A stretch of DNA of 57,312 bases, taken from assembly GCF_000174195.1 (NCBI RefSeq), contig NZ_ACFY01000144.1, positions 1 through 57,312 of the forward strand, written 5' to 3'. The stretch's first letter is position 1. Every line of letters starts with the position of its first letter. Positions 17,524 to 27,584 of the stretch are shown piece after piece. Under the pieces are notes generated by a model. The model did no database searches and had not been told where the DNA came from. It saw nothing but the letters and a program-made list of their open reading frames with translations. A program made the translations under genes and the position numbers. The DNA comes from Roseburia inulinivorans DSM 16841. Its GTDB lineage: Bacteria; Bacillota; Clostridia; Lachnospirales; Lachnospiraceae.

Positions 17524-19326
17524 CTAATCAATGGAAATATGCAATTTCTCCAATTCTTCCAGGTCACGTTTATCTGTTACAAGCTGCATCAGACCAGCCA
17601 TATCTGTCGGTGCCAAATGCCCGGACCGATACTTGATACTGTTTTGTTTGATGCGGATAATGGTCTCTTTCAATGCCTTCTCCCGGTCTTCTTTTGACTC
17701 GATCTCATGGATTCTTGCATTGAAAAGCGCCGCAATCTCTTTCTGTGCCTCCTCATCTGGAAACATGCTGACGATCTTCGCTGGGTTTGCTTCTCCGCTC
17801 TCCTCAAACTGCTGAAATAATACTTCAGCTACCTTATGATATATCTCCTCCGTAAAATCCTTCGGCGCGATATATTTTTTTATCTTATGATATAATCCGG
17901 TATTCTCTATGAGCCATGTCAAAAGAAGTTTCTGGGATTGCTTCATCCCATCTTCTTTTTTGATTCCTCTGGCGGAGGCGTTTTTCTCATTGATACCGGT
18001 TTTTAACTGGGTTGGTTGTTTTCGGATGCCTTCCATCTGCATTCCGTATTTACCGACAAGCCGCTGTAAATCCTGCGTTGGCAGCATATATTTTTCCGCG
18101 ACTGCCTGAACGTAAATATCACGCTCGATTTTTTCCGTGAAGGAGCATAATTTCTTTGCCACTTCATGATAAAAGGCTGACTTGCTCTCCGGATCTTTCA
18201 TGTCATACTGCTGTTCTAAAATGCGTATCTCAAACATAAAGCTGTTCTCCGCATGATCGATACGATCCTGATACGCCTCTGCGCCCAGAGCCTTGATAAA
18301 TTCATCGGGATCCTTGTGCGGGCGCATGTTGATCACTTTTGTCGTAATCCCTACTTCCTTTAAGATTGGAATTGCCCGGAGCGCTGCTTTCACCCCTGCG
18401 CCGTCACTGTCATAGGTTAAATACACTTCCTTGGTGTACCTTTTCAGCAGGTTCGCATGCCCTGCCGTCAGCGCAGTTCCAAGCGATGCCACCGCATTGT
18501 CAAATCCTGCCTGATGCAGTGCGATCACATCCATATATCCCTCACACAGTAAAAACTGTGGTTTCTTTGTTGTCCTTGCAAAATTAAGTCCATACAGATT
18601 CCGGCTCTTATCAAAAATCGGGGTTTCCGGTGAGTTTAAATACTTCGGCTCTCCATCGCCCATCACCCTGCCACCGAAACCGATGACTTTGTTGTGGACA
18701 TCCATAATCGGAAACATGGCACGGTTCCAGAATTTGTCATAGCCGCCGCGTCTCTCATCGATTGTCACAAGCCCCGACTCTTTTAAGATCTCATCCTCAT
18801 ACCCTTTGGAACGGAGATACCGGTATAAGTCATCACTGTACTGATCCGAATATCCCAGACCAAACTTTTTCATGGTCTCCTCAGACAATTCTCTTTTCTG
18901 GAAATAAGCGAGTGCATGTTTTCCACGGTCATTCCGCAATAATGTATAAAAATATCTGGCTGCCTCTTTGTTGATCTCCAACAGCCGCTGTTTTTTATCT
19001 GCCTCTCTCTTCTGTGCGGCAGAATATTCCTGCTTTGGCAGGGCAACACCCGCCCGGTCCGCCAAGGCTTCCATTGCCTCCCCGAAGGTAAAGTTTTCAT
19101 ACTGCATCATAAACGTGAAAACATTCCCTCCGGCTCCACAGCCGAAGCAGTAGTACATTTGTTTATTCGGAGAAACAGAAAACGATCCTGTTTTCTCATT
19201 ATGAAAAGGACACAGTCCAAAATAGGTGCTTCCCTTTTTCGTCAGATGCACATACTGTCCGATTACATCCACGATATCATTTCTGGAACGCACTTCTTCA
19301 ATTATATCATCCGAAAAATATGGCAT
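17524..19326 (-). CDS. dnaG: DNA primase
   Basis: A 600-aa primase that makes RNA primers at the replication fork. It has an N-terminal CHCC zinc ribbon (CPFHNEKTGSFSVS, then YYCFGCGAGGN, residues about 39-66), the RNA polymerase core (FGLGYSDQYSDDLYRYL) and the TOPRIM domain (LLCEGYMDVIAL, TYDSDGAGVKAA), plus a C-terminal DnaB-interacting domain. AGGAGG stands 8 nt before the ATG. A MITE ends 32 bp upstream of the start, so it separates this gene from dgt and must lie within or next to its promoter or leader. Downstream genes are rpoD and trmK. Intact. Confidence 0.96.
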   Translation of the reverse strand: MPYFSDDIIEEVRSRNDIVDVIGQYVHLTKKGSTYFGLCPFHNEKTGSFSVSPNKQMYYCFGCGAGGNVFTFMMQYENFTFGEAMEALADRAGVALPKQEYSAAQKREADKKQRLLEINKEAARYFYTLLRNDRGKHALAYFQKRELSEETMKKFGLGYSDQYSDDLYRYLRSKGYEDEILKESGLVTIDERRGGYDKFWNRAMFPIMDVHNKVIGFGGRVMGDGEPKYLNSPETPIFDKSRNLYGLNFARTTKKPQFLLCEGYMDVIALHQAGFDNAVASLGTALTAGHANLLKRYTKEVYLTYDSDGAGVKAALRAIPILKEVGITTKVINMRPHKDPDEFIKALGAEAYQDRIDHAENSFMFEIRILEQQYDMKDPESKSAFYHEVAKKLCSFTEKIERDIYVQAVAEKYMLPTQDLQRLVGKYGMQMEGIRKQPTQLKTGINEKNASARGIKKEDGMKQSQKLLLTWLIENTGLYHKIKKYIAPKDFTEEIYHKVAEVLFQQFEESGEANPAKIVSMFPDEEAQKEIAALFNARIHEIESKEDREKALKETIIRIKQNSIKYRSGHLAPTDMAGLMQLVTDKRDLEELEKLHISID

Positions 19327-19358
19327 ACTGCGTGTCCTCCTTTCGTTTTAATATCTAT

Positions 19359-19583
19359 TAGCCAATTGCGAAACTCCTCATAGTCTTCTTTAAATTGTTC
19401 AAAATTAACAAAAACATTCAAGACACGCTTTCGCTATGTGTCGCTCGCAACGGTACTAAGAAGCCAGACACAACTTACCGTTGTATCTGCCTTCTAAGTG
19501 CCGGCGGCTCCCCAATGTCTTTCATGTCTTTTGTCAATTTCTCACAATTCAATTTAGGTCGTTATGAGTTTCGCAATTGTCTA
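19359..19583 (-). mobile_element. 225-bp palindromic MITE, copy 1
   Basis: The element is bounded by TA on both sides, with terminal repeats GCCAATTGCGAAACTC and (reverse complement of the right end) GACAATTGCGAAACTC. Almost its whole length is self-complementary; the centre is cggtactaagaagcc... paired with ...ccttctaagtgccg around a 5-nt loop. It has no coding capacity. TA flanks and short terminal repeats suit mobilisation by an IS630/mariner-type transposase. It lies 40 bp after the dgt stop and 32 bp before the dnaG start. A second copy is at 25258-25480. Confidence 0.8.
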
Positions 19584-19623
19584 TAATACCCATCAACCTT
19601 CCCACGCCGCAGGCTATATTGGC

Positions 19624-20637
19624 TTAGTATCCATCCACCTGCCAGGCCTGCGGCAGGAAGTATTCGCTGAATTTGGTGATGGCGTACTGGTCGGTCATAC
19701 CCGCAATGTAATCGCAGATCACGCGCTCCGTCTTTTCCCCTTCATCAAGCATGGCGAGGTATTTTTCCGGCAGAAACTCAATGTGGTCTTTGTAGAATCC
19801 AAAGAGCTGCCGGATCATTGCCTTAGCCTTCACTTCCTCACCCTTGGCAATTGGATTTGTGTATACATGATCGAACATAAAATGGCGCAGCTCAAACATG
19901 GCTTCCTGAATATCTGCTGACATCCGGATGTCATCCTGATCCATGCTGTTCATGATCACGTTATGTATGAGTGTATTTAAGCGCTGTTTTGTGGTAAAAC
20001 CTAATGTTTTCCGGATCTCTAACGGAATATCATCCTCCGTCAGAATCTCTGCACGGATCGCATCATCCACGTCATGGTAAACATAGGCGATTTTATCTGA
20101 TAAGCGGACAACTTTTCCCTCTAAAGTATGGGGCATTGACTTAGACTGATGATTTAAAATGCCATCCCGCACTTCCCATGTCAGGTTTAAGCCCATGCCG
20201 TTTTTCTCAAGTTTTTCCACGATACGGACACTCTGCTCGTTGTGCCGGAATCCGTCTTCACAGATTTCGTTTAACACATACTCTCCGGCATGGCCAAACG
20301 GCGTATGCCCCATATCGTGTCCCAGTGCAATTGCTTCCACCAGATCTTCATTCAGACGCAGTGCTTTTGCAATTGTTCTCGCATTCTGCGATACCTCTAA
20401 GGTATGGGAAAGTCTTGTCCTATAGTGATCTCCCTTCGGTGTCAGAAAAACCTGTGTCTTATTCTTCAACCGCCGGAATGCCTTACAATGCAGGATTCTG
20501 TCCCTGTCTCGCTGAAAAACAGGCCGGACATCGCACTGTTCTTCCTCGCGTTCCCTGCCTTTCGTGTTCACACTGAGCGTTGCATAAGGACTTAATGTTT
20601 CCCGCTCCATTTTTTCAAGTTCTTCCCGTATTGTCAT
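19624..20637 (-). CDS. dgt: dGTP triphosphohydrolase-like protein (HD domain)
   Basis: A 337-aa HD-domain phosphohydrolase of the Dgt-like group, hydrolysing dGTP or another dNTP to nucleoside and triphosphate. The metal-binding motif is clear: RTRLSHTLEVSQNART (H), then ALGHDMGHTPFGHAGE (HD), and later a conserved D in LSDKIAYVYHDVDDAI. The ATG at 20637 was chosen because GAGGTG lies 6 nt upstream; the longer frame lacks such a site. It precedes dnaG on the same strand as in other Lachnospiraceae, but a MITE now lies between them. Role: dNTP pool control. Confidence 0.9.
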   Translation of the reverse strand: MTIREELEKMERETLSPYATLSVNTKGREREEEQCDVRPVFQRDRDRILHCKAFRRLKNKTQVFLTPKGDHYRTRLSHTLEVSQNARTIAKALRLNEDLVEAIALGHDMGHTPFGHAGEYVLNEICEDGFRHNEQSVRIVEKLEKNGMGLNLTWEVRDGILNHQSKSMPHTLEGKVVRLSDKIAYVYHDVDDAIRAEILTEDDIPLEIRKTLGFTTKQRLNTLIHNVIMNSMDQDDIRMSADIQEAMFELRHFMFDHVYTNPIAKGEEVKAKAMIRQLFGFYKDHIEFLPEKYLAMLDEGEKTERVICDYIAGMTDQYAITKFSEYFLPQAWQVDGY

Positions 20638-20774
20638 ATGTATCACCTCTCTGATATCTGACAGTCTCTCCCGAAGCACCATATAAAAAATCGTTTCAAT
20701 AAAATCTCCATATTTTTATTATTCGGCAGGATTTTTCAATTTCCTTTATTTTTTATAAAATTCATACAATTTTT

Positions 20775-22144
20775 TTATTTCAGATAATTCATGGCATCTA
20801 AAAGATTGCTCACACCGACCAGCCTGATACCTTTTACTTCTGTCATGGATTTTCTGCAGACCTCCGGTAGAATACAGACCTCAAAGCCAAGTTTTTTTGC
20901 CTCCTGCACCCGCTGTTCTGCCATATTTACCGCGCGGACCTCACCGCTTAATCCGACCTCGCCAAAACAGATGGTTTTCTCATCGATCGGTTTGTCCTTG
21001 TAACTTGAGATCAATGCAAGAACAATGCCAAGGTCGATTGCCGGCTCATTCATTTTGATTCCTCCTGCGATATTCACATAGGCATCACAGTCACCCAGCT
21101 TTAAGCCCAGTCTTTTTTCCAGAACCGCCATCAGAAGATTGACGCGGTTAAAATCCGTTCCTGCCGCTGTCCTTCGCGGAATCCCAAAATTACTGTGACA
21201 TACAAGTGCCTGCACCTCCAAAAGGATTGGTCTAGTCCCTTCCATGGAACATGCCACAACAGAGCCGGACGCTCCCTCCGGTTTACCGCTCAACATGTAT
21301 TCAGACGGATTTTCCACTTCCACAAGTCCGTCCTGCCGCATCTCAAATACACCGATCTCATTTGTGGAGCCAAAACGGTTTTTTACACCTCTTAAAATAC
21401 GGTAAGCCGCATGCCTGTCTCCCTCAAAATAAAGCACGGTGTCTACCATGTGTTCTAACACCCTCGGTCCTGCCACCACTCCCTCTTTCGTCACATGTCC
21501 CACAATGAAAATGGAGATTCCCATTCCCTTTGCGATCTGCATCAAAACACCTGTGGACTCGCGCACCTGTGATACACTGCCCGGTGCCGAGGAAACCTCT
21601 TCGTTAAACATCGTCTGGATGGAATCGATTACAACGATCTGCGGTTTTTCCCGGTCAATGACTGCCTTTATGGTGTCAAGATTTGTCTCACACAGCAGTT
21701 TCAGACTGTCCCCGAAATTTCCGATACGCTCTGCACGGATCTTGATCTGCTGCAAAGATTCCTCCCCGGAAATATAGAGCACTTTTATGTTATGCTCCGA
21801 CAGATTCCTGCACACCTGAAGCAGCAATGTAGATTTTCCGATTCCGGGATCGCCTCCCACTAACACCATGGAACCCTGCACAATACCTCCGCCAAGTACA
21901 CGGTCTAATTCTTTCATATCGGTCGACACACGTTTGTCATAGGTCATCTCGATCTGGGACAGTGGCAGTACCTTTGCCTCTGACGCTGTTGCTTTCTGCT
22001 TTGCCAGTGTGCCCGCACTCTTTTTGTCCACCACTTCTTCTACAAATGTATTCCATTCCTTACATCCCGGACACTGCCCCATCCATTTGGACGATTCGTA
22101 TCCGCAGGACTGGCAGAAAAAATACTTGTTTTTCCTTTTGCCAT
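20775..22144 (-). pseudogene. radA: DNA repair protein RadA with a 5' frameshift
   Basis: RadA is a RecA-like ATPase with a Lon-like C-terminus that helps branch migration in recombination. From residue about 20 the protein is complete: second half of the zinc ribbon (GQCPGCKEW), Walker A (GGDPGIGKSTLLLQ), the RadA KNRFG motif (GVKNRFGST) and the Lon-like domain (IAGGIKMNEPAIDLGI). The true N-terminus (MAKGKTSIF, ATG at 22144) is out of frame: in the six-A run at 22117-22122 (plus strand) one base is missing, and adding it gives the expected FFCQSCGYESSKW. Because radA is normally intact and the break is in a homopolymer, sequence error is the first explanation. Confidence 0.85.
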
Positions 22145-22200
22145 AAAACCTTCCCTATCAAAAAAATAACCGGAAACTCTGCAAATAGTTCCGATTGACA

Positions 22201-22232
22201 TTAAAAGGAGTTGCCGTTTCTGACAACCCCTT
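22201..22232 (-). terminator. Terminator after the endosialidase-like gene
   Basis: On the minus strand AAGGGGTTGTC pairs imperfectly with GGCAACTCCTT around a 6-nt loop and is followed by TTAA. It lies about 8 nt after the stop codon. Confidence 0.5.
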
Positions 22233-22240
22233 ATCATTTC

Positions 22241-22651
22241 TTAGCATTTCTGAATCTGAACTTCTACCGGTTTCTCTCCAAGTTCCACACTGACGGTCAA
22301 CTTGCCACCGAGATTTGTTTTCATCTTACCTGCGCTTGCTCCGTCCACTGTAATTTCATACTCAGTCTCTTCTTCTAACTCCAGTGTGATCTGAGCATCT
22401 TCCGGTCCTTCCACGGAAAAAGAAATTCCTGTGTCCGTTGCATTCAAATGATATGCCGCTGTTCCCGGTACGGATTCATAAACAAACATACCATTACGCT
22501 CCAGCTTGGTGATGTCTTTGTAAGTTTTTACCTTATAAAGATCTCCCTGATGCCCGAAGTTATCAAGCTTTGCCTTTGCATCCAGAGTGTAATCTCCAAA
22601 ACTGATCGTTCCATCTGCTTCTGAACGAATTAATTCACTAATAGCGCTCAT
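22241..22651 (-). CDS. Small Lachnospiraceae protein (annotated as endosialidase)
   Basis: A 136-aa protein (MSAISELIRSEADGTISFGD...) of a family well conserved in Lachnospiraceae and usually named endosialidase, a label with little support. It is rich in beta-strand pattern and conserved blocks (LYKVKTYKDITKLERNG, FVYESVPGTAAYH, MKTNLGGKLTVSVEL). The first part resembles a short DUF-type domain and the second an Ig-like fold. It has no catalytic motif, signal peptide or membrane segment. AGGAGG sits 7 nt upstream of the ATG at 22651. It lies between clpC and radA, suggesting a housekeeping or envelope-stress association. Function unknown. Confidence 0.75.
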   Translation of the reverse strand: MSAISELIRSEADGTISFGDYTLDAKAKLDNFGHQGDLYKVKTYKDITKLERNGMFVYESVPGTAAYHLNATDTGISFSVEGPEDAQITLELEEETEYEITVDGASAGKMKTNLGGKLTVSVELGEKPVEVQIQKC

Positions 22652-22778
22652 CTTTTCCTCCTGTGGTACAGTCCTTCTCTGCCTGCTGCACCGTAAAAAT
22701 TTTGTAAAATCATTATAGCTCAACTACATTTCGATTGCCAGCATTTTCATCATTTTTAAGGATTTTTTTATTTTTGTG

Positions 22779-25235
22779 TTACTGTTCCTTTACTTCAAAA
22801 ACAACTGCATTCTTTTTCGTAGTGACGATCACTTCATCACCCTTTTTCACCTTGCCGTCTAAGATTTCTTCTGCAAGCTGATCCTCGATCTCATTCTGGA
22901 TTTTGCGGCGGAGTGGTCTTGCTCCATATTTCGGTTCGTATGCTTTTTCCACAATATAATTTTTCACGCTGTCACGCACATGAAGTGTGATATCCATCTG
23001 GCTCTTACAGCGGTCTGTCAGATCTTTCAACATTAATGTGACGATCTGTTTCATATCATTTTTGTTCAGTGAACGGAATACGATGGTCTCATCGATACGG
23101 TTTAAAAACTCCGGCTTGAAAATCCTGCGCACTTCCTCCATCACACTGTTTTTCATGCGCTCGTAATTCTGCTTTTCATCATCCGAAGATGCAAAACCCA
23201 GTTTTTTCGGCTCCACTATGGACTGTGCTCCGGCATTTGATGTCATGATAATGATCGTATTTTTAAAGTCCACCCTGCGTCCCTGGGAATCCGTGATGTG
23301 TCCATCATCTAACACCTGAAGTAAAATATTGAATACATCCGGATGCGCTTTTTCGATCTCGTCAAACAAAATCACGGAATATGGATTCCTGCGCACTTTC
23401 TCGCTGAGCTGACCGCCATCCTCATGTCCGACATATCCCGGAGGGGAACCGATCATTTTGGAAACACTGTGTTTCTCCATGTACTCCGACATATCAACAC
23501 GTATCATCGCCTGTTCATTGCCGAAAACAGCCTCCGCCAGTGCCTTGGAAATCTCCGTTTTACCTACGCCTGTAGGTCCTAAGAACAGGAACGAACCGAT
23601 TGGTCTTCTCGGATCTTTTAAACCGACACGTCCACGTCTCACCGCTTTTGCCACAGCCGTCACAGCTTCTTCCTGACCAACGACACGTTTGTGCAGCGTT
23701 GCCTCTAATTTTTTCAGACGGGCTGCCTCGCCTTCTGCCAGTTTCTTCACCGGAATTTTTGTCCAGCCGGAAACAACATCTGCCACATCATCCTCTGTGA
23801 CAGACAGATTCTTTCTGCGGATCTCACGCTGCGCTTTTTTTGTCTGCTTCTCAAGCTCTGCTTCCAATGCTTCTTTTTCTTCCTTGCACTGTTTTGCAAG
23901 CGCAATATCGGAATTGCTCAGAGCATCCTCTAACTGTAATTCTTTTTCTGTGATCTGATTTCTCAATTCCGCAAGTTTCTCTGTATGGTTAGGCACGCCA
24001 AACCGCACTCTTGCTGCTGCTTCATCCATCAGATCAATTGCCTTATCCGGCAAAAAACGGTCATTGATATAGCGCGCTGACAGGCGGACTGCCGCCTCGA
24101 CTGCCTCATCCGTGATCTTTACATGATGATGTGCTTCGTATTTACCGCGAAGCCCTTTCAAAATTGTAACTGTCTGTTCCTCGCCCGGTTCCTCCACCGT
24201 CACAGGCTGGAATCTTCGCTCTAGTGCAGCATCTTTTTCTACATATTTGCGGTATTCTGTGATTGTCGTTGCTCCCATGATCTGAATCTCACCACGGGCA
24301 AGTGCAGGTTTTAAAATATTAGAGGCATCGATCGCGCCCTCTGCGCCACCGGCACCGATGATTGTGTGAAGCTCATCGATAAACAGCAAAACATTTCCTG
24401 CTTTTGTCACTTCCTGAATCACTTTTTTGATACGCTCTTCAAATTCACCGCGGTATTTTGAACCAGCCACAATACCGGATAGGTCTAAAGATACCACTCT
24501 TTTTCCCTGAACAGAGTCCGGTACAAGGCCGGATACGATACGCTCTGCGATTCCTTCCACGATAGCCGTTTTACCAACTCCCGGTTCTCCGATCAGACAT
24601 GGATTGTTCTTCGTTCTTCTGCTTAGAATCTGAATCACTCTCTGGATTTCTTCCTCACGTCCAACCACCGGATCCAGTGTTCCTTCCGTTGCAAGCTGTG
24701 TCAGATCTCTGGAATACTGATCCAGCGTCGGGGTTCCCTCATTATTTTTCTTTTTTCCCGGACGGCCATTCTGAAATTCTTCGCGGTAAAGATTTGCATC
24801 TTCCCCCATCGCAATGAGAGTGTCCACAAAGACTTTCTGCATATTGACGGACAGCGTTGTCAGTAATCTGGATGCAACACAGTCTGTCTCTTTGATCATG
24901 GCAATCAGAATATGTTCTGTTCCAATGGCATCTGCATGGAATCTGACTGCCTCCTTCTCTGCATTCTCAAGAACTTTTGCTGCTCTCGGTGAATAACCAT
25001 CTGATTCTGCTACTGCTGTTCCCTCTGCCGGAGCGATCAATTCTTTAATCAGATCTACAATTTTATCTAACTCTACACCATTCTCATTCAGAATTTTTGC
25101 CGCTACTCCTGAATTTTCCTTCAATAGCCCAATCAGTAAGTGCTCGGTTCCGATATAATTATGATGTAATGATTTTGACATTTTGCCGGCGATATCAATC
25201 GCTTTTTTGGCTTTTACAGTGTATGGTAATTGCAT
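22779..25235 (-). CDS. clpC: ATP-dependent Clp protease ATP-binding subunit ClpC
   Basis: An 818-aa Hsp100 unfoldase feeding substrates to ClpP. Domains in order are two Clp-N repeats (residues 1-145), the first AAA+ module (Walker [14 protein letters not shown] about 215; Walker [10 protein letters not shown]), a coiled middle domain (about 410-475), the second AAA+ module ([13 protein letters not shown] about 553; [14 protein letters not shown]) with the ClpP-binding loop KLGFAS, and a C-terminal D2 small domain. The classical partners ctsR, mcsA and mcsB are absent from this locus, so its regulation differs from Bacillus. A MITE copy ends 22 bp before the start codon, directly upstream of the ribosome binding site (GGAGA). 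Confidence 0.95.
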   Translation of the reverse strand: MQLPYTVKAKKAIDIAGKMSKSLHHNYIGTEHLLIGLLKENSGVAAKILNENGVELDKIVDLIKELIAPAEGTAVAESDGYSPRAAKVLENAEKEAVRFHADAIGTEHILIAMIKETDCVASRLLTTLSVNMQKVFVDTLIAMGEDANLYREEFQNGRPGKKKNNEGTPTLDQYSRDLTQLATEGTLDPVVGREEEIQRVIQILSRRTKNNPCLIGEPGVGKTAIVEGIAERIVSGLVPDSVQGKRVVSLDLSGIVAGSKYRGEFEERIKKVIQEVTKAGNVLLFIDELHTIIGAGGAEGAIDASNILKPALARGEIQIMGATTITEYRKYVEKDAALERRFQPVTVEEPGEEQTVTILKGLRGKYEAHHHVKITDEAVEAAVRLSARYINDRFLPDKAIDLMDEAAARVRFGVPNHTEKLAELRNQITEKELQLEDALSNSDIALAKQCKEEKEALEAELEKQTKKAQREIRRKNLSVTEDDVADVVSGWTKIPVKKLAEGEAARLKKLEATLHKRVVGQEEAVTAVAKAVRRGRVGLKDPRRPIGSFLFLGPTGVGKTEISKALAEAVFGNEQAMIRVDMSEYMEKHSVSKMIGSPPGYVGHEDGGQLSEKVRRNPYSVILFDEIEKAHPDVFNILLQVLDDGHITDSQGRRVDFKNTIIIMTSNAGAQSIVEPKKLGFASSDDEKQNYERMKNSVMEEVRRIFKPEFLNRIDETIVFRSLNKNDMKQIVTLMLKDLTDRCKSQMDITLHVRDSVKNYIVEKAYEPKYGARPLRRKIQNEIEDQLAEEILDGKVKKGDEVIVTTKKNAVVFEVKEQ

Positions 25236-25257
25236 GTTGTCTCCTCACATTATTTAT

Positions 25258-25480
25258 TAGGTGATTGCAAACTCTCCTTAATCTATCTCAAATTGTTCAA
25301 AATCAACAAAATTTTCGAAAACACGCTTCCGCTACGTGTCACTCGCAGCGGTACTAAGAAGCCAGGCACGACTGATGTCGCACCTGCCTTCTAAGTACCG
25401 GCGGTTCCCCAGTGTCTTTCATGTCTTTTGTCAATTTTTCACAATTCAATTTAGGTTTTTATGAGTTTTGCAATTATCTA
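25258..25480 (-). mobile_element. 223-bp palindromic MITE, copy 2
   Basis: Same family as 19359-19583: TA at each end, ends GGTGATTGCAAACTC and (reverse complement) GATAATTGCAAAACTC, and full-length self-complementarity. In the central stem several differences from copy 1 are paired (ACAAC/GTTGT in copy 1, ACGAC/GTCG in copy 2), so the pairing is kept. It lies 14 bp after the stop of the cohesin gene and 22 bp before clpC. Confidence 0.8.
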
Positions 25481-25494
25481 CATTTTACTTTATA

Positions 25495-27512
25495 TTATAA
25501 ATCATTTAAGTCGAAAACTTCCAATCTTTTTTCATTTTTTATAGAAGTTTCATTTTTTTGTTGTTCATCCATTTTCACATTTTCTGTGGATGATTCTTTC
25601 TCAGATGTTTCTTCTGTCACTGGTTTCTTAGACTGGGATGGAATTTCATCCTCATAATCATTCCATTCGCGGTAAGCCCTGTTGATTGGATGTTCTTCCT
25701 CGATGTACTCTTCCTCGTCATCGAAATAATCGTCCTCATCCTCATTTTTTCTTTTTTTCGGAATCCATGGAATTTTCCCAAGAAAGGTTTTTTCTCGGTT
25801 TCTGTCTCTTCGTTTGCTTCGTCGTCCTCGTTCTCTGGCTCGTCAAGCTCCGGATCGTTGTCCTCTGAGAGTTCGTCTTTTCCTTTTTTCTTTCTGCCAA
25901 AGAGCATGATATTCAGCATGATCACAACTGCGATTGCCAATACAAAAATAAGCACAGCGATCATGTTTCTGGAAAAGGATTTTGCATCTTTATATTTCTT
26001 TGAGAGTTCATCATACTCGCTCTGCAATGCTGCAAGATCATCCGAAGAAGAATCCGCTGTCTCGGTGATATTTCCATTGACACGCTGGTAAGTGCCTTCT
26101 GCTGCATCATACTGATACCAGCCTTCGGTTCCATCCTGGTTCACTCCATAAAAGATATAGAAATCAGATGCTTCCTCTCCATCCTCTATCGGAAGCTGGT
26201 AAGCGGTCATCACGGTATTTTCCGGCATTTGCAGGGACACCTGCACATAACTCTCCGGCAGTACCGAATCAAGCGGTGCCAAAAGTGGAATCACATAACT
26301 GCTCTCACCTGCAGTAAACTTCATAAAATCATAGACAACATCCCTAGTCTCATCATAAATAAAGAATCTGCCGGTCGTTGCGTCCACATTGTCTGTTTCC
26401 AGATAGATCAGAGAAATTGTTCCTTTGTCAAACGTCAGACCTCTGCATTCCGTTCCACGGAAATTAACTGTTGCTTCTGTAAAATCAGCCGGAATCTGTT
26501 CCTCTGTAAAATTGTCTGCGATATGGTAGGTCGTGTTACTGATCACAACATCTGCCGCTGATACCGGAGTTTCCGTTGTGTCCACTTCCTCAGTATCTTC
26601 TGGAGTCTCGCTGTCACCATTTCCGTCGTCTCCGTTTTCACCGCCTGTAGTTGTCGTCTCACTTCCGGTGGTTCCTGCTGCCTGTCTTGTCACAGTGATT
26701 TTATAAGTGGCTGTTGTTCCGTTTTCTGCCTTTACAACAATCTTCACAACATTCGCTCCGACGGCAAGATTCGTGTTTCCGGTAACCGATTCAACGGTTG
26801 CCTTTTCATTTACAGGCGTTGCACTGACCGCAATGCTTGTCACAGAATTATCCACAGCTGCCGTATACTTTGTTGTACTTCCCTTAAAAGCCGGAGACAA
26901 TGTTCCCGGTGAGATTGTCAGTGCTTTTAAGGAATTATCTGCGGATAAAGCTGCCGTATTCGTATTACTTCCAGTATTGTTGTTACTTCCTGTGCCAGAA
27001 CTGCTTCCATTTCCCGCATTTCCATTGCTGCCGGAGCTTCCGTTGTTACCGGCACTGCTGTTATTTCCTGTGTTGCTGCCTGCTGCTTCGTTTTTGACCG
27101 TCACAGAAGTGCTGCTGCCTGCCATGGAATCCAATTCTTCCGCGGTGCTGAAAATAACTCCATCTGTAGCAGAAAGGGATATGGATGCTTTCCCTGCAGC
27201 AATTGCTTTTAATGTCACACTGAAGCTGTCACTCGCTACCGAAATACTTCCGCCGCCACCGCCATAAGTTGCATTACAGCTCACAAACTCCAGAATGCCG
27301 GCATCATAGGTCAAAACCATATTGGCATATGCACTGTCCCCGGATGCACTTAATGCTTTTGCCGTTACCGTCACAGTCTGTCCGATATTCAGGGAACTGG
27401 CAGACACAGCGATCGTTGTTTTTCCGGAAGCCGCCTTGGCATGCATCTGCGGTGTCATAAGGCAGATGCATAATGTTAACAGTGTAATGATCACACCTAA
27501 TTTCTTTTTCAT
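25495..27512 (-). CDS. Cohesin-domain membrane protein (frameshift near 3' end)
   Basis: A surface protein of about 670 aa: signal peptide (MKKKLGVIITLLTLCICLM...), a cohesin domain (residues about 30-155, GKTTIAVSASSLNIGQTVTV onward), a Gly/Ser/Asn linker, a cadherin-like beta-sandwich domain (SLKALTISPG to YKITVTRQ), a variable acidic linker, an unassigned domain, a membrane helix (MIAVLIFVLAIAVVIML) and a charged cytoplasmic tail. In the seven-T run at 25752-25758 one base appears to be missing; restoring it extends the tail through NEDEDDYFDDEEEY to a stop at 25495, all open. Without it, translation ends at 25617 with an atypical tail. The start at 27512 has GGAGAG upstream. It follows a dockerin-bearing enzyme gene, its likely binding partner. 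Confidence 0.8.
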
Positions 27513-27584
27513 TTTACTCTCCATTCTTATGTGTGAAAATTGTATTTTCTCACTAAAATAACTCTTTCTATCCACACAGCCCTA

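Noticed and set aside
22241..22651. Endosialidase function
   Set aside because: The common label is not backed by any catalytic motif or by size; kept only as a family name.
22652..25260. Expectation of ctsR-mcsA-mcsB beside clpC
   Set aside because: No such genes are present; the space upstream of clpC holds only a MITE.
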